NCBI GenBank assembly: GCA_046328035.1
Contig: JAXLXI010000003.1
Coordinates: 124,001 to 188,000, forward strand
Direction: 5' to 3'
Length of the DNA: 64,000 bases
DNA from: JBGASG01 sp046328035
GTDB lineage: Bacteria > Cyanobacteriota > Vampirovibrionia > Obscuribacterales > Obscuribacteraceae
Positions 8,921-17,441 of this stretch are shown here, in pieces. The notes below the pieces were generated by a model that worked only from the letters and a program-made list of their open reading frames with translations, had not been told where the DNA came from and searched no databases. How positions within the stretch are numbered: the first letter of the stretch is position 1; every line of letters starts with the position of its first letter. A program made the translations under genes and the position numbers.

Positions 8921-9406
8921 ATGTTTGGATTTGGCGGCGGCGGCTGCGGCAAGCGGGGCGGTGGTGGACCGGGCGGCTTTGGCGGCGGTGGGTTTGGACC
9001 ACCCCCGTTCGCCAGGATGATGCATCGATTTGGAGGACCCGGCGGTATGCTGCGCGACCTCAACTTGAACGATGAACAACTGGAAAAAATAGCTGAATTA
9101 AAAATGTCAGGCATGTCCCAACACATGCAAATGAAACTATCCATGGGCGCCTTGATGAAGGATATGGTCAAGGAACTGAGTAAGGAACACCTCGACAAAG
9201 GAAAAATCAAAGAAATCGGCAAACAGATTCAAACATTGAAGGTGCAGGCAGGAGATGAGTTTCTCGAACGCGTCATTTCGTTCGCGGAGGTATTGTCTCC
9301 TGCGCAACGCAAAGCCATGCGAATGAAGGCAATCAAGCACTTCCTGGGTCTGGAAGGCGGCAGGCGCGGCGGTCCCGATGACAGGCACGAGCCGCCCGAC
9401 GACTGA
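8921..9406 (+). CDS. Spy/CpxP-like helical protein with Gly-rich N-terminus
   Basis: 161 residues. The first 45 are very glycine-rich (runs of GGGG with Phe and Pro). The rest is helical with two LTxxQ-like signatures, LNLNDEQLEKIAELK and LSPAQRKAMRMK, as in Spy/CpxP-type periplasmic chaperone or metal-sensor proteins. There is no clear signal peptide, so it may be cytoplasmic or the start may be wrong. A weak G-rich ribosome site precedes the ATG. It diverges from the 2OG oxygenase gene across about 150 bases that must hold both promoters. Confidence 0.6.
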   Translation: MFGFGGGGCGKRGGGGPGGFGGGGFGPPPFARMMHRFGGPGGMLRDLNLNDEQLEKIAELKMSGMSQHMQMKLSMGALMKDMVKELSKEHLDKGKIKEIGKQIQTLKVQAGDEFLERVISFAEVLSPAQRKAMRMKAIKHFLGLEGGRRGGPDDRHEPPDD

Positions 9407-9477
9407 TTAGCCAGCCGCACTTCAATTGTCGTGGCGCACGGTGTACGATCCTGAGTACTTATTGAGAAGACTCGTGC

Positions 9478-10368
9478 ATGGACGTATATCTGGTCGACGG
9501 AACTTATGAATTATTCCGGCACTTCTTTGCAGTGCCTGGTGCCACCAACGCCGCCGGCGAAGAAATTGGCGCCGTGCGCGGCGTGCTCACGTCCGTGCTG
9601 ACGATGCTGGAGCAGGGTGCCACTCACATCGCAGTGGCGACGGATCACGTCATCGAGTCGTTCCGCAACGACCTGTATCCCTACTATAAAACCGGTGCAG
9701 GCATTGAACATGAATTGATATCGCAATTCCCGATTCTGGAAGAAGCGCTGCAGGCTATGGGCGTTCTTGTCTGGCCGATGGTCGAATTCGAAGCTGACGA
9801 TGCGCTGGCAGCGGCAGCCGCAAAAGCGGCTCTCAACAAGAACGTCGACCGGGTCGTGATTTGCACCCCCGACAAAGATCTCAGTCAGTGTGTCGTCGGC
9901 ACACGTGTGGTGCAACTGGATAGACGGCGTGAGACCACCCGCGATGAAGCGGGGGTGATTGAGAAATTCGGAATCAAACCAGCATCGATACCCGACTATC
10001 TGGCATTGGTCGGTGATACCGCCGATGGTTTTCCGGGACTGCCGGGTTGGGGAGCCAAAGCGACGGCTGCTGTGCTCTCACACTACGAGCATCTGGAAAA
10101 CATCCCGCAAGATGCCAAACAATGGCCCGCTTCGATTCGCGGTGCGGCTAAACTGGCGACTACACTGTTCAGTTCTTATGACGACGCGCTGCTGTTTCGT
10201 AGACTAGCTACTCTGCGCGTTGACGTACCGGTTTTCGAAGACATTGACGAACTGCGGTGGAAAGGAACTCATTCTTCATTTGATGCAACCGCCACGAGGG
10301 TGAAGGTCAGCGACAACTTCCTGCGCAAGATCAAAAAGCTCCAGGTCGGCGATCCAATCAAGACTTGA
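9478..10368 (+). CDS. 5'-3' exonuclease (PolI N-terminal domain type)
   Basis: A 296-residue stand-alone relative of the 5' nuclease domain of DNA polymerase I / FEN. Metal-binding acidic clusters are visible: the N-terminal VDGTYELFR Asp, FEADDAL, TPDKDL and GDTADGFPG. The helix-hairpin-helix (PGLPGWGAKATAAVL) follows. No polymerase domain follows, so its role is flap or RNA-primer removal or DNA repair. The next gene is convergent and ends one base away. Confidence 0.85.
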   Translation: MDVYLVDGTYELFRHFFAVPGATNAAGEEIGAVRGVLTSVLTMLEQGATHIAVATDHVIESFRNDLYPYYKTGAGIEHELISQFPILEEALQAMGVLVWPMVEFEADDALAAAAAKAALNKNVDRVVICTPDKDLSQCVVGTRVVQLDRRRETTRDEAGVIEKFGIKPASIPDYLALVGDTADGFPGLPGWGAKATAAVLSHYEHLENIPQDAKQWPASIRGAAKLATTLFSSYDDALLFRRLATLRVDVPVFEDIDELRWKGTHSSFDATATRVKVSDNFLRKIKKLQVGDPIKT

Positions 10369-10369
10369 G

Positions 10370-12433
10370 TTAATTCCCGCGCGCCGTCGCTGCACGCTTC
10401 AGCGCTTCCTGACGCGCAAAACCCATCGCGGCAACGCTTACTTTCTGATTGTCGGGCTTGTTCGCTTTCGCCCAGCATGCTTTCGCTTCGCCGGCTGCAC
10501 GCTCACCTTCCGCGATCTGATCGCAATTAAACAGATTGACCGCCTGGTTGCCCAGCGATTCTGCAAGTTGTGCGTACCAGCCCTGAGTAAAATTGCTCAT
10601 CGAGCGGGTGCGCGATAGTTTGACCGCCTCTGCGAAATATGGTCCGGCAGCCTGAGGACTGGCAGCCTTCTCAAGCACCCGCCCGTAGGTCTGATAGCCC
10701 TGGGTCAGTTCATCGTCCGACTTCAGATTGGCTTTCGTTGCGCCCTGAGCAATCTTCATGTATTCATCCATAATTTTCTTCGCGTCGGCAAAGCGATGTT
10801 GCGAAACCAACGAGTCTGCCCACAGCCTTCTCATTTCCAACTTGGGTCCGAACCATTTCGTCATCTGGTCCGCTACCTGCACGGCCTGACGCCAGGAATC
10901 ATTGCTCTCTTCAAACTGTCCGCTGTTTCGGTAAGCCTCTCCAAGCCTTTTGTACGCACTAGCCAGATCTGTCTGCTGGCGTTCGTAAGGACCGACTGTT
11001 TTATAAGCCCGCTCGTAGGCCGCTAGACCTTTTTTGGCGTACACAATCGCCTGTCCGTAGTTTTTTTTCTCTGCTTCGAAATCACTGCGCTCAGTCCAGT
11101 GCCAGCCTACTCCGGCAGTATCCGTATTTCTGAGAAGCTTCTCCGCTTCAGCGTAATACCTGTCACCCATCGCATTATCGCGACGTGTCCTGTAAGCGAG
11201 GGCTAGAAACATTTTGACTTCGAACTGGTGCTGCGGAGTAAGCTTCGAATTCCTCTCGACTTTGACCAGTTCATCGGCTCTCTGCAGACACCTGATCACC
11301 TGATCGTTATCACGCTGTACCTGAGCGCGCATGCCTTCCAAATAGCATTCTTCGGCCGTAGAAGGCAGACTGGGCGTCACATGAGCCGTGGACTCTCCGG
11401 AGGACATCGCATCATTGGACATCATCATAGTAAAGGGCACACCCAACACAATCGCCATCATCAGTACAACCATGCCAACAACGATCACCGCCCACTTGGA
11501 CAGTCGTCGCATGCGTCCGTGATAGATTGCCCGTTCAACCGGCAAGTGCCCGCTGAGCATGGTGCGAAATTCGTGTATCGACTGCGGTCTGTCGTTGCGA
11601 TTTTTCCTGAGTGCCGTAAAAATCGCTTGCTCGATATGTGGCGACAACTTCACGTCAGGTCGCACCTGGCTGAAAGGTCGCGGCATGTCGTGCACCTGAT
11701 GGTACATGATATCGAGGGCAGTCTCACCGGTGACCGCCGGCACACCTGTGAGCGTTTCGTACATGACGCAAGCCAGTGAATAAATGTCGCTGCGAAAATC
11801 AGCGCTGCGCCCGGCACACTGCTCCGGACTCATGTAGGCGGGGGTGCCAAAAAAGCTTGATGTTGCACGGCTTACATCCTGGGCACCACCGGCGGAGTCG
11901 ATGAGCAGTTTGGAAATTCCAAAATCAACCACCTTCACGCGCATCTCGCCATCTTCTTCGCGAGTGATCATGAGATTGCTGGGCTTTATGTCGCGATGCA
12001 CGATGCTGCGCGAATGAGCATGCTCGAGCGCGTCCATTACCTGCGCGAAGACATGCATGAATGTCCGTTCGTCGAAAGTTCCATCCTCCTGCACCACTTT
12101 CTGGATCGTGCGTCCTCCAATCAGATCGGCGACCAGATAGGGATAACCATCGTCGGAGACTTGCAAGCGCAGGACTCGCAATATGTTTGGATGGTCGAGA
12201 GTCGAAATCAGTTGGGCTTCTCGCTTCAGCCGTTGCAGGGCAGCGCCGTCATCGACATGCGTGTGCATGACTTTAACCGCCACCGATTGATTGAGTGGCA
12301 CATAAAGAGCTTTGTAAACAACGCTCATTCCGCCGCGGCCGAGCACCGAGACAATCTCATAGCAGCCGGCGAACAAAGTTCCCACCAGCGCATCTTCTGG
12401 TCGTCCGTCGAGTCTGTCTTCGTCAACGCTCAC
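10370..12433 (-). CDS. Ser/Thr protein kinase with extracytoplasmic TPR domain
   Basis: A 687-residue receptor-type kinase. The kinase domain spans about 26-290: glycine loop LGRGGMSVVYKA, Lys54, catalytic HRDIKPSN (146-153), DFG 170-172 and GTPAYMSPEQ. A membrane helix lies at about 310-335. The C-terminal half is helical repeats of TPR type (for example EECYLEGMRAQVQRDND, KLGEAYRNSGQFEESNDSWRQA). This is a full-length active-looking kinase with a protein-binding outer domain, in a form common in Planctomycetes, Cyanobacteria and Acidobacteria. It is transcribed alone, convergent with the exonuclease gene. Confidence 0.88.
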   Translation of the reverse strand: MSVDEDRLDGRPEDALVGTLFAGCYEIVSVLGRGGMSVVYKALYVPLNQSVAVKVMHTHVDDGAALQRLKREAQLISTLDHPNILRVLRLQVSDDGYPYLVADLIGGRTIQKVVQEDGTFDERTFMHVFAQVMDALEHAHSRSIVHRDIKPSNLMITREEDGEMRVKVVDFGISKLLIDSAGGAQDVSRATSSFFGTPAYMSPEQCAGRSADFRSDIYSLACVMYETLTGVPAVTGETALDIMYHQVHDMPRPFSQVRPDVKLSPHIEQAIFTALRKNRNDRPQSIHEFRTMLSGHLPVERAIYHGRMRRLSKWAVIVVGMVVLMMAIVLGVPFTMMMSNDAMSSGESTAHVTPSLPSTAEECYLEGMRAQVQRDNDQVIRCLQRADELVKVERNSKLTPQHQFEVKMFLALAYRTRRDNAMGDRYYAEAEKLLRNTDTAGVGWHWTERSDFEAEKKNYGQAIVYAKKGLAAYERAYKTVGPYERQQTDLASAYKRLGEAYRNSGQFEESNDSWRQAVQVADQMTKWFGPKLEMRRLWADSLVSQHRFADAKKIMDEYMKIAQGATKANLKSDDELTQGYQTYGRVLEKAASPQAAGPYFAEAVKLSRTRSMSNFTQGWYAQLAESLGNQAVNLFNCDQIAEGERAAGEAKACWAKANKPDNQKVSVAAMGFARQEALKRAATARGN

Positions 12434-12476
12434 AGGCTAATCCGGCTCGGCTGATAATCTTATGCCCACTGGGACG

Positions 12477-14087
12477 CTACTTCGAAACGCCGGGAGGCGG
12501 CATCTCTACGGGGATACTTTGCGCAAAATGGAAGAAATTGTCCGGATCGTATTTCTTCTTCACCGCCACCAGCCGAGTCAGGTTTGCTCCGTAGTAGGCA
12601 TGCGCCCAGTCTTCGACTTCGCGGTCGCAATAACTCACATACGCAAATCCTGATACGTGGGTTTGCATCGCTTTGCGGAAGCCGTTTACCCAGTGAATGC
12701 TGCGCTCGTCATCCGACCTATGGTTCCAGCTGACTTGATAGTGCATGCAAAACATCGTGTCACCGCGATGGCAAAATGCGGTGGCGTCAGCCGGCACCCG
12801 ATTTATAGCTCCGCCGTAGCCATCCAATTGCAGGCAACTGCTGCCGATTGGACTTTGAGAGAGGAAGTTGACTATCGTCTCGATGGCAGACTTATCCAGT
12901 GGTTTGGCAACGTAGTCGGACGTGTTTTTGAAACGGGTGTGCGACTCAGGATGGATGTGCACCGTCTGCGGTGCAGGCGGCGGCACCGTCGGCGTTGCGG
13001 ACTGCGTTGCGGACTCCGATGAGGGCTGCCTTGTGGGCAGCGTTGACTGTGGTTCTGCTTTGATCGGCCGCTTGTTAGGCTGACGCTTAAAGCCGGAAAA
13101 GCGACGCGCGGCGTCTATAAAAGGCACCACTGAATAGGAAATGTGTGTCGGCTTGACCGCGGTGTAGAGCGGTCTCAATAGTTTCTCCGCCTCCGTCCGT
13201 CCTCCCACGAAAACTCCAATACAGGACAGGCTGTAAGCCATCTTCGAAGTAAGCGTGAGCACTGAAGTAATGCGATCGTCGGTGAAGGGCGCCCACTTCT
13301 GCCAGGCTTCGATCACGGCAGGCATTTCCTGCCAATCCCAGCTCAACCTGAACACGGTGACATTGCCAATCGGTTGCAACCGAAACGTAAATTCGGTGAC
13401 GATGCCGAAGTTTCCTCCACCACCGCCGCGGCACGCCCAAAATAAATCTGAGTTTTTGCCGGCGTTCGCCTCTACTATGTTTCCTTTCGCATCGACCATG
13501 CGCAGCCCCGCCAGGTTGTCGCAGGTCAAGCCGAACCGCCGCGCCAGAAGCCCGAACCCACCGCCGAGAGTCAATCCGGCGACACCGACGGTAGCACACG
13601 AACCGGCGGGAACGACGCAGCGTTTCTCCCACAAAGATTCGTACAGCTCCATCAATCGCACACCAGACTGCACTCTGGCAGTTTTCTTGGCAGCATTGAC
13701 TGTGATGCCGTCCAGGTTGCTGACGTCGATCACCGCTCCATCGCCTGTGAGAGAAAATGCTTCATAGCTGTGGCCGCCACTGCGCACCGCCACCGGTATT
13801 TTGTTGGCGCGCGCCCATTTGACCGCTTGCCGGACGTCATCCTCACTCTGACAATAGACGATCGATTTCGGCTTGATTTCGAAGCGCGAGTTGTAGTTGA
13901 GCCGTGCCTCGTTGTACAGAGGAGACCCGGGCGCTACCACGGCGCCCTTGATCTTCAATTCGGTCGGAGCTTGAGTCGCAGCGCCACTCTTTGTTCCGCC
14001 CGGTGCTGCGAAGGTACGTCGGCAAGCCGATAACAGCGACAACCACAGCACACCTGTTTTGAGAAACTGCCGCCGCGATATGTTCAT
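12477..14087 (-). CDS. Tat-exported FAD oxidase, berberine-bridge-enzyme type
   Basis: A 536-residue vanillyl-alcohol-oxidase/BBE-family enzyme. The N-terminal SRRQFLKTG is a Tat signal. Both residues used for bicovalent FAD in this family are present: His106 in VRSGGHSYEAF and Cys164 in GSCATVGVAGLTLGGG. The C-terminal BBE segment AYYGANLTRLVAVKKKYDPDN is intact. A Ser/Thr/Pro/Gln-rich insert of about 50 residues (after KRPIKAEP, to about PAPQTVHIHPE) interrupts the substrate domain and is unusual. Substrates in the family are sugars, alcohols or alkaloid-like compounds; none can be assigned. The citrate synthase gene ends 7 bases upstream, so the two may share a transcript. Confidence 0.82.
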   Translation of the reverse strand: MNISRRQFLKTGVLWLSLLSACRRTFAAPGGTKSGAATQAPTELKIKGAVVAPGSPLYNEARLNYNSRFEIKPKSIVYCQSEDDVRQAVKWARANKIPVAVRSGGHSYEAFSLTGDGAVIDVSNLDGITVNAAKKTARVQSGVRLMELYESLWEKRCVVPAGSCATVGVAGLTLGGGFGLLARRFGLTCDNLAGLRMVDAKGNIVEANAGKNSDLFWACRGGGGGNFGIVTEFTFRLQPIGNVTVFRLSWDWQEMPAVIEAWQKWAPFTDDRITSVLTLTSKMAYSLSCIGVFVGGRTEAEKLLRPLYTAVKPTHISYSVVPFIDAARRFSGFKRQPNKRPIKAEPQSTLPTRQPSSESATQSATPTVPPPAPQTVHIHPESHTRFKNTSDYVAKPLDKSAIETIVNFLSQSPIGSSCLQLDGYGGAINRVPADATAFCHRGDTMFCMHYQVSWNHRSDDERSIHWVNGFRKAMQTHVSGFAYVSYCDREVEDWAHAYYGANLTRLVAVKKKYDPDNFFHFAQSIPVEMPPPGVSK

Positions 14088-14094
14088 TGCCGGT

Positions 14095-15192
14095 TCAGCG
14101 ATAGCCGCCCACGTATTTAGAACCGGGACGAATCAAGCGATTAAGTGCGCGCTGTTCTTTGATATGGGCGCACCAGCCGGCCACGCGTCCGGCTGCGAAT
14201 GCCGGCGAAAAGAGATCGTCGGGGATGCCGATGGTGTCGAGCAAAACCGCCGTAAAGAATTCGACGTTAGCTTTCAGCGGACGCTCCGGATGACGTTCGG
14301 CCAGTATGCGTTCGGCCGTTTTTTCGACGGCGCGCGCCAGCGCCAGACGAGGCGCCGGTGTGCCGGACTTCTCCAGTTTTGCCACCACCGACTCGAATAT
14401 CGAAGAGCGCGGATCGCGCACGCGATAAATGCGATGTCCCATGCCCATAATCCGGCGTCCGGAATTCAGTTCGGACAGCAGCCATTCTTCTGCTTTATCC
14501 GGCGTACCGATTGCAGAAAGCATTTTTAAAACCGGTCCCGGCGCTCCACCATGCAGCGGACCCTTCAATGCACCGATGGCCGCCACCACACAGCTGACAT
14601 TGTCTGAGGCGGTAGATGCCACCACCCGTGCTGTGAAAGTGGAAGCGTTCATGCCGTGATCCGAGACGACGGTCAGGTACGTGTCCAGGGCTTTGGCGAA
14701 GTCATCGCTTTGCTTCTTGCCCGTCATCATTCTGAGAACGTCGGCTGCACCATGCAGCTTGACGTCCGGTGCGACGAGCGGACGTCCGTCCTTCAAATTG
14801 ATCCAGTTGCCCAGGAAAACAGCAGTTGCTGCCGTCAAAGAAATGTACTCCTCGATGTTGTTATCGGCAGTGCCGGGAAAAGTGCTGATGAAGGTGCGCA
14901 GGGCATCCATTGCCTTAGGTTGGGCGGGCAACTTTTGAAACTGCGTCAATTTGTCGAAAGCCGCCGCGCGCGCCTTACCGAACTTTTCATAGAGCTCGTT
15001 CTTGGCAGCGTCATCAGGAACGTTTCCTGTCCACAGCAAATAGCAGGACTCTTCGAATGACAAGGTCTCAGCCAGCGTCTCAGCCTCGAAGCCGCGAATA
15101 ATCAGCCGGCCGCCTTCGCCATCGACCTCGGAAATCTCGGTCTCCGCGACGACGACGCCTTCTAAGCCACTTTGAACGACAGCTTCGGGCAT
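14095..15192 (-). CDS. Citrate synthase
   Basis: A 365-residue type I citrate/2-methylcitrate synthase that condenses an acyl-CoA with oxaloacetate. Signature blocks are SDHGMNASTF (His179), GPLHGGAPG (His214) and MGMGHRIYRVRDPR (His253). The third catalytic position, usually Asp in NVDF, reads Glu311 in KANVEFFTA; this variant occurs in some bacterial citrate synthase-like proteins. The length matches the short Gram-positive-type subunit rather than the 430-residue E. coli form. The next gene downstream is the BBE-type oxidase. Confidence 0.88.
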   Translation of the reverse strand: MPEAVVQSGLEGVVVAETEISEVDGEGGRLIIRGFEAETLAETLSFEESCYLLWTGNVPDDAAKNELYEKFGKARAAAFDKLTQFQKLPAQPKAMDALRTFISTFPGTADNNIEEYISLTAATAVFLGNWINLKDGRPLVAPDVKLHGAADVLRMMTGKKQSDDFAKALDTYLTVVSDHGMNASTFTARVVASTASDNVSCVVAAIGALKGPLHGGAPGPVLKMLSAIGTPDKAEEWLLSELNSGRRIMGMGHRIYRVRDPRSSIFESVVAKLEKSGTPAPRLALARAVEKTAERILAERHPERPLKANVEFFTAVLLDTIGIPDDLFSPAFAAGRVAGWCAHIKEQRALNRLIRPGSKYVGGYR

Positions 15193-15281
15193 ATGGCCTC
15201 CTCAGTTCGAATCACATTGTGAGAGTACAAAGAGGCGAGTCATCGCACATTAAAGCGTTGGTCGGTGCCTCAACAATCGAC

Positions 15282-15716
15282 TCACTTTGCTTCCTTGCCG
15301 CCTTGCTTGGCCGGCGCAGTTTTGGGTGAGTCCAGATTGTCCTCCGTCAGATTTTCGCCCTGCGCGATGTCGACCGTGGCATGCCGACCCACGGCAAGTT
15401 TAGGGTCCTGCACCGCCCCGTGGGGAGTATTGGGAGCCGTGACCGTACGCGTATCAAGATCTTCCATTTTGATTGCTGCGCCTTTGGGAATATCTCGGAC
15501 CACATACACGACCCCGTCGGTTCGAGCTGCGTCAGCCTCCAGCCTCTGCATCATTTCTTGCCGTTCACGCCCACGCAACGAACCGTCCATGACGGTCATA
15601 CTTGTGAAAATGAATGCGCCGGCACCGAGCGCCAGAACGAATAGTCCCGCAACTACGGCAATCACAATGTTCCTGGTAGTGCGCTGAGGTTTGGGCTTGC
15701 TTTGCTGTTCAGACAT
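15282..15716 (-). CDS. Membrane-anchored SAF-domain protein
   Basis: 144 residues: a basic N-terminus, one membrane helix (IVIAVVAGLFVLALGAGAFIF) and a C-terminal SAF-like domain with the pattern VVRDIPKGAAIKMEDLD, AVGRHATVDIAQGENL. SAF domains occur in CpaB pilus-assembly proteins, flagellar FlgA and sialic-acid synthases, but no pilus genes are adjacent. It is clearly paralogous to the gene at 25346-25753. Function unknown; topology suggests the SAF domain lies outside the cytoplasmic membrane. Confidence 0.7.
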   Translation of the reverse strand: MSEQQSKPKPQRTTRNIVIAVVAGLFVLALGAGAFIFTSMTVMDGSLRGRERQEMMQRLEADAARTDGVVYVVRDIPKGAAIKMEDLDTRTVTAPNTPHGAVQDPKLAVGRHATVDIAQGENLTEDNLDSPKTAPAKQGGKEAK

Positions 15717-15745
15717 CGTCCACGTCCTCGAAATCTAATGTTTGC

Positions 15746-16795
15746 GTGCTTGAAAGCAGGTATTCTAGCCTCTTGCAAAACGTTTCGTATCAGTCAAAAT
15801 TACCATCCGCCTCAGCCGCCGCGCTCTCGCAGCGGCAGGTCTTCGCAGGCGCATGGCTCGTACTGGTAGTAGCTTCGGCACTTCTGGCAGCCGGGCTGCC
15901 CTCGGTTTTCTCCATCTGGACTGTAATCATCTTCGGCGTCCCACACAACTATGCCGAATTTCGCTATTTTCTCGCTAAGCTGCCGTCGCGCTTCGGACCT
16001 CTCAAGCCGTTCTTCATGACCTCGTTCGTCGGCGTGTCGCTGCTATTCTGCGCCGAAGCAGCGCTGGCCATTTCGGTCGACCGAGGCTGGCTGCAACCTC
16101 CCCTATCCAGAAGTCTTCTCTGGTGCTGGAACGAAGCTCTGATTTTATGGATTCTGGCACTCTCGGTGCTGCGTTACCGTGATATTACCCGTGGTGCCAT
16201 AGCGCTCAACATGATTTTGGCGTTCGTGACCACTGCTTCCAATTGCCTGTCTCCACCAATGTTCACGGTTGTACTAACCTATCTGCACCCGTTGCTTGGT
16301 CTCTGGATTCTCGAACGCGAATTGCGCCGTAGCCGCAAAAGCTGGTTGCCTACTTACCATCGCTGCCTGCTTGCCGTACCAGTGGTGGTACTGGCGCTCG
16401 CTCTTTGCCTGCATGGCTCGACCAGCGACCCTGCTGCCTTGCGCTTGCTCACTTTGAGCAATCTTGGAGTTTCGTTTTTCCCAGGCACATCGCCGATCAT
16501 GTTCGTCGCGATATACGGCTTTTTGCAAATGGTGCATTACGGAGTCTGGGTGGTTGCCATTCCAATTGCCGCTCGCAGTTGGCAAAAGTGGAACATCAAT
16601 CACCTCTCCGTCGTACGCAACCGGTCACGTTTGCGCAGGCTCCTGTGGACTGCCGTTGGCGTAGCAACGCTGGCCATTCCCGCATTCTGGCTGGGCTTCA
16701 AGTTCGACTATTACACGACAATCGAAATCTACGTGATAGTTTCACTGACGCACGTGATCGCCGAAGTGCCGTTCTTGTTCTGGATGCACGAGTAA
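15746..16795 (+). CDS. Polytopic membrane protein of unknown function
   Basis: 349 residues with about nine hydrophobic helices. The GTG start is the first in frame, and no ribosome site is evident, so the start is uncertain. Histidine/acid pairs within helices (FGVPHNYAEFRYF near the N-terminus and SLTHVIAEVPFLFWMHE at the C-terminus) could bind a cofactor or metal. The layout recalls the other multi-helix protein at 46821-47966, which also pairs an N-terminal TH..SETH segment with a C-terminal HHFLTDSAIW segment. No family is recognised. It diverges from the SAF gene. Confidence 0.6.
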   Translation: MLESRYSSLLQNVSYQSKLPSASAAALSQRQVFAGAWLVLVVASALLAAGLPSVFSIWTVIIFGVPHNYAEFRYFLAKLPSRFGPLKPFFMTSFVGVSLLFCAEAALAISVDRGWLQPPLSRSLLWCWNEALILWILALSVLRYRDITRGAIALNMILAFVTTASNCLSPPMFTVVLTYLHPLLGLWILERELRRSRKSWLPTYHRCLLAVPVVVLALALCLHGSTSDPAALRLLTLSNLGVSFFPGTSPIMFVAIYGFLQMVHYGVWVVAIPIAARSWQKWNINHLSVVRNRSRLRRLLWTAVGVATLAIPAFWLGFKFDYYTTIEIYVIVSLTHVIAEVPFLFWMHE

Positions 16796-16798
16796 CTG

Positions 16799-17299
16799 CT
16801 AGTTCTTGGATGATTCCGGCACCGACGTGTGGTCGTGGATGATCCGCCAACCTGATTTGGTGCGGGTCAAAACCAGCGTGAACATGCCGGTCAGAGGCGG
16901 CTGCTTCTCGCGTTCGACCAAAAAGTGTCCGATGCACATGGCGTTGTTTCGTCCCAGGTCGGTGACCTCCAGACCAGAGAAACTCAACTTGCCCATCGTG
17001 TCACGGCTCTTGCCGTAGCGCTTTTCGTAGCGCTCACGCAATGCTTTGTTGCCGCGCAGTTCAGAGCCGGCGGAGACAAAACTGATTTCATCCGAGTCCA
17101 GATAGCCGGTGAGAAATTTCTGCAGGTCGCCCTGATTCCAGGCGTCGCTCTGCATAGTGAGCAGCGCGACGACACCCTCGCGGGCGCCCGGATCTTTAGA
17201 AATCTGGTCTTTGCCGACCGCAACGTCTGGCGCCGAACTCATCGATAAAATCATGGCTAATACAATCCCACCAAAAACAGTTTTCTTCGCTTGCCGCAT
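16799..17299 (-). CDS. Exported SnoaL/DUF4440-like protein
   Basis: 166 residues from the ATG at 17299, which has a GAAGAG ribosome site; the longer in-frame reading to 17647 crosses the divergent gene and is rejected. A signal peptide (KKTVFGGIVLAMILSMSSAPDVAVG) is followed by a cystatin-like ketosteroid-isomerase fold: TMQSDAWNQGDLQKFLTGY, FVSAGSELRGNKALRERYEKRY, and TLVLTRTKSGWRIIHDHTS. Such domains act as small-molecule binders or isomerases in the periplasm. The end lies 3 bases from the stop of the convergent membrane protein gene. Confidence 0.75.
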   Translation of the reverse strand: MRQAKKTVFGGIVLAMILSMSSAPDVAVGKDQISKDPGAREGVVALLTMQSDAWNQGDLQKFLTGYLDSDEISFVSAGSELRGNKALRERYEKRYGKSRDTMGKLSFSGLEVTDLGRNNAMCIGHFLVEREKQPPLTGMFTLVLTRTKSGWRIIHDHTSVPESSKN

Positions 17300-17441
17300 A
17301 TCTCTTCTCAAAAGCTGAGTAGATAGGATATGCCAAACCAGGCATTTCCGGGTGGGCTTGCGTCGAGAGGCGCCAACCCTTAATATAAACTCCAGTTGAC
17401 ATCCCCACGCCTTCCTCACAAATCGCTGGTTTAATGGCGCA

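Noticed and set aside
8768..9079. N-terminal extension of the 2OG oxygenase by 104 residues
   Set aside because: The extension overlaps the divergent Spy-like gene, is basic low complexity, and the ATG at 8767 has its own ribosome site.
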